A DNA stretch of 64,000 nt, taken from the NCBI GenBank assembly GCA_001972305.1, contig BDDD01002252.1:1-64000 (forward strand). The letters run 5' to 3'. The notes below the pieces were generated by a model. That model saw only the letters and a program-made list of their open reading frames with translations. It did no database searches and was not told the origin of the DNA. The stretch is from Cephalotus follicularis. Lineage: Eukaryota > Streptophyta > Magnoliopsida > Oxalidales > Cephalotaceae. The position numbers were made by a program, and so were the translations under genes. Shown one piece after another: positions 56,101 through 64,000 of this stretch (the stretch's first letter is position 1; every line of letters begins with the position of its first letter).

Positions 56101-57912
56101 TGCTAAATGGGTCCTATGCCAAGCGAGCTGATAAGCCGAATGCTACTTACTACAAGAAGGCATGGCTAGACCAGTCTTTTAGACCAAACCTGCAAAGGGG
56201 CCCGGTAAAACTAATCCTTCAATCTATCCATCATTCAAGTCTCTCGTGACAAACTTGATCCTCGAACTCTCATTTGTGTTTTCCTTAAAGGTCACTAGTG
56301 TTATCATCCTCTTTCCCATAAACTTTTCAATACCATGAATATTACCTTTCATGAGCATGAATCCTACTTTCAACCATCTCTTCAAGAGAAGAGAGATATT
56401 GTTGAGGAAGAGATGCATGAAGAGCCTTCTTCTAATCAACCTTTGGTTAGTAGTGAGATTGTTTGTGTTGAGAGGAACAGTGTGAGGTAGGATAAAAGGA
56501 AGGAGACTTGTGTTGAGGGGGAGGATAGATGAGAAAAGTAGAGGAAGGAGACTTGTATACAGGAGAAGAAAGTAAGGGAGGAGATGACCTCACAAGTGGG
56601 TACAAAGGACTTGATTACTTACACCAGGAGAAAGACTCGGGTAGACAAGTCCACCCAAGTACCAACTTACCAATTGTCGATTCAAAAGGACCAAGTTTTT
56701 TCCAACTATCCTTCTCCAGTATCAAATATCAAGTTCCTGACACTTCTTAGGATACTATTTCTATTGATGATGTTGATATCTCTATTATTCACAGGAAAGG
56801 AGTTAAAATTTGTACTAAACATCATATTTCTAACCTTGGGTCTTATGAAAAGCTATCTCTTCCATATCGTGCATTCTTTTCCTCCTTGTCGTCGGTGTCT
56901 ATTCCACAGAGTTGGTAAGAGGACATTACTGAGTCAAAATGGAAGCAAGTCATGATTGAAGAAATGAAAGCTCTACAGAAGAATTACACAAAGGAAATAG
57001 TCACTCTACCAGCTGGGAAAAAAAAAGTAGGATACAAGTGAGTATTCACAATAAAACATAATGTAAATGGAACTATGAAAATGTACAAGATCAGTTTTTG
57101 CAACGAGCTTCACTCAAACATATGGAATTGACTATAAAGAGACATTTGTCCCTATAGCCAAGATGAACACCATCAGAACCTTGTTGTCTTGTGCTGCAAA
57201 TAGGGGATGGTAACTACTACAATCAGATGTTAAAAATGCGTTAATTCATGAAGATATTGAGGAGGTGATTATGAATATTCATCCAAGCTTCTCATCTCCC
57301 AGATGGGAAAGTGTGTAAATTGAAGAAGGCGTGTTATGGGTTAAAGAAGTCTCCATGAGCTTGGTTTGACCGACTTCTTAAAGCCATGTTGAAAGTTGGA
57401 TAGAAGCAGACTAATGCAAATCACACTATGTCAAGAGAAATAAAAGAACGATAACTGTTCTCATCGTTTATATTGATGATATAGTTGTGACGGGTAATAA
57501 TGAAGTAGAATTGTCCAAACTTAAATCTCATTTTACTAAAGAATTTAAGATCAAAGACTTAACTCCACTGAAATACTTCCTTGAGATTGAGGTAGCTAGA
57601 TCAAAGAGTGGAATATTCATTTTCCAAGGGAAATATGTACTTATGTTACTGAGCGAAGTTGGTATGTCGGGTTGTAGACTTGATGACCTATTGATGTCAA
57701 TCATTAACTGTATGGTGGAAATGGTGACTCAGTTGATAAGGAGAGGTGTTGGTGATTTGTAGGGAAGTTGATTTATCTATCTCATACTTGGCTAGAAATC
57801 GCTTATGTTGTAGGTGTGGTTGACCAATTTATGCATGATCCATGTCATCCTCACCTGGAAGCAGATTTTAGGAGCCTGAAAAGAAATACACCGTTCAAAC
57901 TGAAGTTTTATG

Positions 57913-57914
<2 letters not shown>

Positions 57915-57945
<31 letters not shown>
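57915..57945. repeat. (GA)n microsatellite at element junction
   Basis: About 15 GA units lie exactly where the plus-strand copia ends and the minus-strand copia LTR begins. Confidence 0.9.
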
Positions 57946-57947
<2 letters not shown>

Positions 57948-60560
57948 TTTTAGAATGGATGGATGATCTTTATTAGAGCATCATCCAATATTTATATTAA
58001 TAGAAGTATCAATCAAATACAATTCGATCCCTAACATTATGCTAATCCCATTAATTATCTCAATAATCATGGGAACTAATCATGGTTCAATCTCTAACAT
58101 AAGGAAAGAAATAAAAGTAAATATTCTTATGTCGTACATGCCCAACTTGGAAGACAAGTGTTCAAACACACAACGTTGGACGGCTTTGGTGAAAATTTAT
58201 GTTTCCTATTCTGCGAAAGAAATGAAAGGAGGACAAATCAGCCCGGCTTCAATCTTTTTTTTGATAAAGTGCCTATCAGTCTCAACAGGTTTAGTTGTCA
58301 TGCTGAACTGGGTTGTGTGAAGTGTCATAGAGTGTTAAGAATTCTAATTTCTTTCAATCCAAAGCATAGAAATGGTATTTAATAGAAAATTTACAATTTG
58401 AATATAACATCAATGGTTCTGGCACACTCAATCCCAATTCTCCAAAAAGTTTCATGTTCCATAGCACATAACAAATACCCTGAGCCATGGCTCTAAACTT
58501 AGCCTCCGCACTACTTTTAGCAACATCTTGTTTGTAACTCCATCAAGTCACGAGGTTGCCTCCCACAAAGGCACAATATCCTGAAGTGGATCGCCTATCA
58601 TTGAGACTACTAGCCCAATCAGCATTAGTATATGCTTCCACCTTTAGGTGATCATTCTTCTGAAATAAATTGCTTTCCTTGGCACCCCTTTCAGATATCT
58701 CAAGATTAGGGTCACAACATCCATATTAGTGGTATATGGATTGTGCATATACTAGCTCACCACACTCACATCATATGCAATGTCAAGACGAGTATAAGCA
58801 AGATAAATAAGCTTTCCAACAAGTTTTGATACCTGCCCATATCAGCAGGATTCCCCTCCTTGGCCCGAATCCTAATGTTAGGGGTATCAAGGGGCTTACT
58901 ACCAAGCATCCTAATTTCTGCAAGAAGAACAAGAGTATATTTTCTCTGAGACAAAAAGATTCCTTGTTTTGAACGTGCCACTTCAATACCCAGAAAATAC
59001 CTCAACTAGCTATAGACCTACTTCAGTCTCACCATCTCAATAGCATAATTACCTGTAAGAACTATGTCATCAACATACACGATCAAAAAGCTGAATAAGT
59101 TTCCCTCCTTTCAAATGAAGAAAGTATGCATAATTACCTGTAAGAACTATGTCATCAACATACACGATCAAAAAGCTGAATAAGTTTCCCTCCTTTCAAA
59201 TGAAGAAAGTATGATTAGCGTTGCTCTAGTAATACCCTTGAGCGCTCATAGCTTTTGTAAAACAGCCAAACCAAGCTCTCAAGGACTGCTTAAGTCCATA
59301 TAAGGAGCGGCGAAGACGACACACCTTGCCATGAGTAGAATTGTCTAAGAACCAGAAGGAATATCCATAAAATACTTCTTCCAGTTCTCCATGATGAAAA
59401 GCATTCTTGACCCAGTTGTTGGAATTCCCAACCATAGTTAACTACACAAGAAATCAACACTCTAACAATGTTCATCTTGGCTACCGGTGCGAAAGTCTCT
59501 TGATAGTCAATTCCAGCAGTATGAGTAAACCCTATAGCAACCAAACGAGCCTTGTATCTATCCACAATTCCATCAAAATTTTGTTTAGCTGTACGGACCC
59601 AACAACATCCCATTGACAACTTTCCTTGAGGTAGACGCATCAGATCCCAGGTGTGATTTTTCTTTAGTGCTCTCATTTCCTCTAAAATTGCATCACACCA
59701 CTCTCAATATTTCATAGCTTCATGCCAAGTGTTAGGAATAGACATAGAATCCAAAAAAGACACGAAGGCAAGATATGAAGTAGACAACACAAAATTGGAT
59801 AAAGGATAAAAAAGACGCTCAGTGCAAGACCTGTGACCTTTGAGTAGAGCAATGGGAAGATAAAGATCATTAGGAAGGACTAGATCATCAGAAGAATCAT
59901 CACTTCTTTCCTCCCCATTGTCATTGCCAAGATCTGGTTCCCGAGATTTAGGATTGTCATCAGGTAGTTCAGTAAGTTGTTCTCATGGATGGTTACCGGG
60001 CAGAGCATCCTTCTGGCAGGAGTATACCTAGGTGTAAACACATCCAGGAAGGGGGAACCTCCTCTAGTGTCTCTTTAGGGTCTCCAGTATCCTAACCTGA
60101 CTATTCATTAGAGAATGGCCCATCTTCATTGGGACAGGGATCTATTAGCACAGAGTTTCGATCTTCAAGAACAGGGGAATTACTGAAGCTCCCGAAGAAA
60201 GATTCAGACTCATGAAAAATTCCATCTAGAGACACATAAAAATGTCATAACAAACTCTTGAAAACAGGTGAAGACATCAACTTTTTGTTTCAATAAACTT
60301 ACCCAAGTAACACGGCTAAAATCACCAATAAAAGCTACAAACCACTTAAAACCATTGATTGAGACTTCAGGGGAAAGGCCCCACACATGAGAATGAGTTT
60401 TGTGAAAAGGAGCAGAGCTCTTAGACAAAGAAACAGGATAAACCACCCTAGTTTGTTTTGAAAAAACACAAGTATCACAAAAGAAATCTAAAGTCTTACA
60501 CTTACTAACTAAAATAGGCAAAACAAGTGATACAGGACCATCCCAAGCATCACGTGGGAG
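57946..60560 (-). mobile_element. Ty1/copia element of family B, minus strand, incomplete
   Basis: The 3' LTR at about 57946-58129 is homologous, in reverse orientation, to the LTR at 60641-60833. Coding order on the minus strand is integrase (KCKTLDFFCDTCVFSKQTRV, near 60500), RT (GCCWVRTAKQNFDGIVDRYK, 59290-59676, and [20 protein letters not shown], near 58980) and RNase H (about 58480-58640). No gag or 5' LTR is seen at its high end. It is broken, with many breaks. Confidence 0.78.
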
Positions 60561-60640
60561 ATTCCGTCACATTTATCATAGATGTAGGATTAGGAGTTAG
60601 GCCTATCATTTATTTGGGAATTATTGTGTTATATGAGATA

Positions 60641-60833
60641 TGTTAGAATATTTGTTTTATATCTTTCCTTATTTCAAAGATTAAACCATTATTAGTTCCC
60701 ATGATTATTGGGATATGATTGTATTTGGTTTCCATGATTATTGGGATATGATTGTATTTGACTGATTCTCTTATTAATATAAATATTGGATGATGCTCTA
60801 CCTATGATCATCAATCCATTCCAAAAGTGTACA
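60641..60833 (+). repeat. 5' LTR of family B copia
   Basis: 193 bp, TGTTAGAATA...GTGTACA. It contains a 33-bp tandem repeat (CATGATTATTGGGATATGAT twice) not duplicated in the relative at 57946-58129. Confidence 0.82.
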
Positions 60834-61869
60834 TGGTATCAGAGCCCCTAATCTTCTAAAACTCTAGAAGCCCCATTCCAGAAAAGAAAAAAAAATCTTG
60901 CCGCCCCTATGGCGACTCTCTGGCAACCTCCAGAAGTAAGCCTGTTTTCTCTCTCCCGGCCTAGCTTTCTTATTCCTAAATCAGGTCTTCCCCCTTTCTT
61001 TTTGGTCAATTAATTAAGTCTACCAAAGGAATTTTTATGATTTAAGTGACCAAAACCACCTCTTTTTATTTCTACCCACGTTCGAAACCTTTCCTCAACC
61101 AACAATATGTCTACTTCGGACAACTTAAGTAGTGTTACATCCGAAAGTAATAAACCCGGACAAAAGACAGCTAATTTTTTGGCCTGTAAATTTGAAGTTG
61201 GATGGTAACAACTATTTGCTTTGGTCACAATTAGTAAGGACAGCGATTGAATATGGAGAGTGTGTTGGGTTCCTTACTGGCAACGAACAGAAACCTACTG
61301 GTTCTTCTGCTTTGAAGTGGGTAGCTAAGGATGATGCTACGGTTAGGACTTATCTCCTAAGTCATATGAATCCTGGACTGTCGAAGATTTATACCTTCCT
61401 AAATACTTCAGCTGAAATTTGCAAGGCTTTGAAAACCAAAAATTCTCGAAAAAAGAATTACCTTCAGATTTTCCGGCTAAAAAAAAGAATTCAAAAACTT
61501 GAATAGTGAAGTATGGTTGTTGACACTTATTTTGCAAAGCTTAGTACTCTTTGGCAGGAACTCAATGTTTATGAAGATATTTCTGAAGGTTTGGATGCTG
61601 AAAGTATTACCTAACTGCACATAGAGGAGGAACGAAACAGGGTATATCAGTTTCTCAGGGGTTTAAACCCTGGGTTTGATGTGGTAGTCCATACCACTTT
61701 GCAAAAAAGTATTTTTCCTAGTCTTGAAGAGGCCTTCTTTGCTGTGGATCAGAAAGGGGGAAGGAAAGATGAGAAGCAGTTTCAATCCTTAGCTACAGAG
61801 CGATCTACACTTGTGTCTTCTAATATTGTCCCAAGAAACTCTGAGAGACCAGTTGTGAAGTGTGAGCAT

Positions 61870-62618
61870 TGTGGAAATTGTACCATACTAAGGAACAGTG
61901 TTGGAAGATTGTTGGTCAACCACCAGGACCACATCCTAGTGGTCCGAACAGATATAAGGGCAAAGGTCGGCCTCAGGTGCATGAAGTACAAACTATGGGT
62001 GCTTCTGGGGGAGACTCCTTTGGTATTATGGGTCCTACTGGTTCTAAACTAACGGAGGAGATACAGCAGATAGTCAGAGAGATGATGACTCAAACAGGCT
62101 CCTCTTCTTCCTCTCAGATTGAATCTACTACTGGCAATATATCTTCTTCTTCTCCTAATCACTTCTCAGGTACTTCCATTTTTCCCAACTCCTGTATAAT
62201 TGATTCAGGAACAACTAATCACATGACCAGATCCTCATGTCAGTTTAAAACTTATAATCCATGTTCTGGTAAAGATAAAGTCCAGCTTGCTGATGGATCC
62301 TTTTCCGTTGTCTCTGGAAAAGGTTCAATTCTTTATTCTAATAATTTAAAATTGTCCTCTGTTTTGCATATTCCTAATTTCCCAAATAGCCTTCTCTCTA
62401 TTGGAAAAATTACTAATGACCTTAATTGTAAAGTCACTTTTTTCCCTTCACAATGTTATTTTCAGGATCTGGCGACAAGGGTGAGGATTGGCAGTGGTAG
62501 TTTTCGTGGGGGGCTTTACTGGTTAGATGGTTTACCAACAGCACCAACTCAAGCTCACTCAGTGGAATCAAGAACTCCTGAACTTAAGGATGAGATTAGG
62601 ACATTCTTCCTTAAGTAG
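61870..62618 (+). pseudogene. Family B copia gag end, protease and pre-integrase region
   Basis: A 249-codon stretch of a copia polyprotein. It has a Ser-rich linker, a protease core with IIDSGTTNHMTR and VQLADGSFSVVSGKGSI, then SVLHIPNFPNSLLSIGKITN and a segment leading into the zinc region of integrase. It belongs to a broken element. Confidence 0.82.
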
Positions 62619-63056
62619 TTTAAATCTTGTTTTTCCTGCTTTAGTTAATAAGTGCAAGGCACTAGAATTTTTTTGTGATACTTGTCTTTTTTTTAAACAA
62701 ACTAGGGTGGTTTATCCCTCTTCTATAACTAAGAAGTCTACTCCTTTTGATGTTATTCATTCTGATGTGTGGGGACCTTCTCCGATTACTTCAATTAAGT
62801 GGTTTGTGACATTTATTGATGATTTTAGTGGTGTTACTTGGGTATATTTGTTAAAGCAGAAAAGTAATGTCTTCACCAGTTTTCAGGAGTTTATTGGCAT
62901 GACTAGGACCCAATTTAATGTTGTGAATAAAGTATCGAGAATATAAACTCTAACGATTTTCAAAATTTTCTTCAAAAACAATGTATTCTTTACCAGACTA
63001 GTTATGTAAATACCCCAGCTCAGATAGTGTTGCATCTTCTTGAAGTTGCCCGTTCC

Positions 63057-63422
63057 CTTCTTTTTCAAATGAGTGTTCCTTCAACATTCTGGAGTGAGGC
63101 ATCATGTACAATTACCAATAGTTTAGGGGCTTTACCTATAATTTAGAAAATCATAATCATGTAATTAATATAGAGATTTTTCTTTTTCAAATGAGTGTTC
63201 CTTCAACATTCTGGAGTGAGGCATTATGTACAGTTACCAATAGTTTAGGGGTTTTACCTATAATTTAGGAAATCATAATCATGTAATTAATATAGAGATT
63301 TTTCTTTTTCAATTGAGTGTTCCTTCAACATTCTGGAGTGAGGCATTATGTACAGTTACCAATAGTTTAGGGGTTTTACCTATAATTTAAGAAATCATAA
63401 TCATGTAATTAATATAGAGATT
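63057..63422. repeat. 122-bp tandem repeat, three copies
   Basis: GAGTGTTCCTTCAACATTC recurs at about 63071, 63193 and 63315, an exact 122-base period. Each unit joins a piece of copia integrase (SVPSTFWSEA) to LTR-like sequence (TTTAGGGGYTTTACCTATAA). The last unit runs on into a TATA-bearing LTR region. Confidence 0.88.
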
Positions 63423-64000
63423 TTGTTCAATCCCTATAAATAGGGACTCCATGGACACAATTCATAATAAGAAAAACAAGTTCTTCATAGCATCAGAGCG
63501 ATAAACACATTAAACATTGATTTTTTTTTTTTTGCAGTCTACGGTCACCGCGAAGTTTTCCGGCGACATAATCCTGCAAAAACAAAATAGTATAGTGTGG
63601 TGTGGTGTTTCTCGGAACTTCGATCAGAACTCTTTCCCTTGTTTTCAACCATCACCGACGCTTTTTCCGGTGACAATAGTGGAGGATCACCACTGTGTAG
63701 AGAGAACAGAGGATCCATTGATCAGATAGACAAACCAATACCACCGGAGACATCGTCTGCCACCAAAGAGCCTTCGCCTGAAGTCCGGTCACCTCCTTTG
63801 CCGCCACGCGCAGCCGAGACTCACTGGTACATCGTCGGAAATCGTCAGATCTACGCCAATTCCGACATATTCAGGCCAAAGGAGTTCTACCATCGTGTTC
63901 ACCGACCTCCGACGACCAGACTCTAAGAAGGCCAACTCTATCGGCCACCGCTGCCGAAACTGTTCATCGTCGGCTAAGTTTTTTTTTTTTTTGAAATTTT
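63361..64000 (+). mobile_element. LTR and leader of a further copia-like element, cut by window end
   Basis: CCCTATAAATAGGGACTCC near 63432 is a TATA region. About 55 bases later the sequence reads TAGCATCAGAGCG (63488-63500), close to the TGGTATCAGAGC primer-binding site, followed by a GC-richer leader (63540-63960) like those of the other copia elements here. The open frame at 63597-63926 is leader, with no recognised domain. The element continues past the window. Confidence 0.55.

Larger units (their letters stand above)
52986..57945 (+). mobile_element. Ty1/copia element, incomplete and heavily decayed
   Basis: Plus strand. The 5' LTR is 52986-53137 (TGTTAAGAG...CCCAACA) with primer-binding site TGGTATCAGAGCC at 53138 and candidate target sequence ATTTG before it. 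Then come a GC-richer leader (53190-53580), gag with a knuckle-like NYCEKSRHTRETCWKLH (near 54600), integrase traces, and an RT with VYIDDIVVTGNNEVELSKLK and PLKYFLEIEVARSKSGIF (57480-57620). No 3' LTR is seen; the next element starts near 57945. There are many breaks, well over ten, so it is old. Confidence 0.75.
60641..63100 (+). mobile_element. Ty1/copia element of family B, plus strand, incomplete
   Basis: The 5' LTR is 60641-60833, with primer-binding site TGGTATCAGAGCCCC at 60834. Then come a leader, gag (KLDGNNYLLWSQLVRTAIEY, near 61190), protease (CIIDSGTTNHMTRSS, near 62200), a GAG-pre-integrase part and the integrase start (KCKALEFFCDTCLFFKQTRV, WFVTFIDDFSGVTWVYLLKQ). Later integrase reaches about 63100, where LTR-like sequence of another element begins. 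No RT or 3' LTR is seen. It is broken several times. It is the same family as the minus-strand copy next to it. Confidence 0.82.

Overview
This is nuclear DNA from a flowering plant, most likely a eudicot. It is AT-rich. It holds one spliced host gene on the minus strand, and most of the rest is retrotransposons, LINE fragments and small inverted-repeat (TIR) elements. I cannot name the species. No tRNA, rRNA, CRISPR array or prokaryotic system is visible. All similarities were judged by eye.

Host gene. Eight consecutive coding exons between 20470 and 52463 (-) encode the C-terminal half of a NOP2/Sun-family RNA cytosine-C5 methyltransferase, close to plant NOP2C (NSUN6-like). They total 971 coding bases spread over 32 kb. 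Every visible junction is GT-AG and in phase. The 5' exons, including the expected PUA-domain part, were not found and probably lie beyond base 64000. Exon d carries an in-frame TAG at 41299-41301, upstream of both catalytic cysteines. An in-phase AG 9 bases further along the transcript could bypass it.

Region by region. 1-3206: unclassified sequence resembling a gypsy LTR and leader, with a Mutator-like TIR element inside. 3207-12536: Ty3/gypsy chromovirus (Tekay/Del-like, minus) with 2.7-kb LTRs carrying clusters of palindromic CAGTCGACTG-type motifs. 12537-20469: repeat-rich flank with a 1.4-kb direct duplication, three copies of one MITE family and an LTR with its primer-binding site. 20470-52463: host gene. 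Its large introns hold a Ty1/copia element (22254-27297) set into an older RTE-type LINE, a nest of two copia elements and a MITE (33832-40848), a solo LTR split by an L1-type LINE (45341-47649), and several MITEs. 52986-64000: four incomplete copia elements, two of them of one family in opposite orientation, and a 122-bp tandem repeat across an element junction.

Main interest. The methyltransferase reading frame stays in phase across introns swollen by transposons, yet it carries one nonsense codon. The insertions also leave clean target-site duplications that order events in time (AGTTT, AAGAT, CATAC, AGACTATCTCA, TAAATGAAA). I see no clearly new biological system. The best leads are the nonsense codon with its possible splice bypass, the palindrome arrays in the gypsy LTRs, and an intronic hairpin at 41715-41794.
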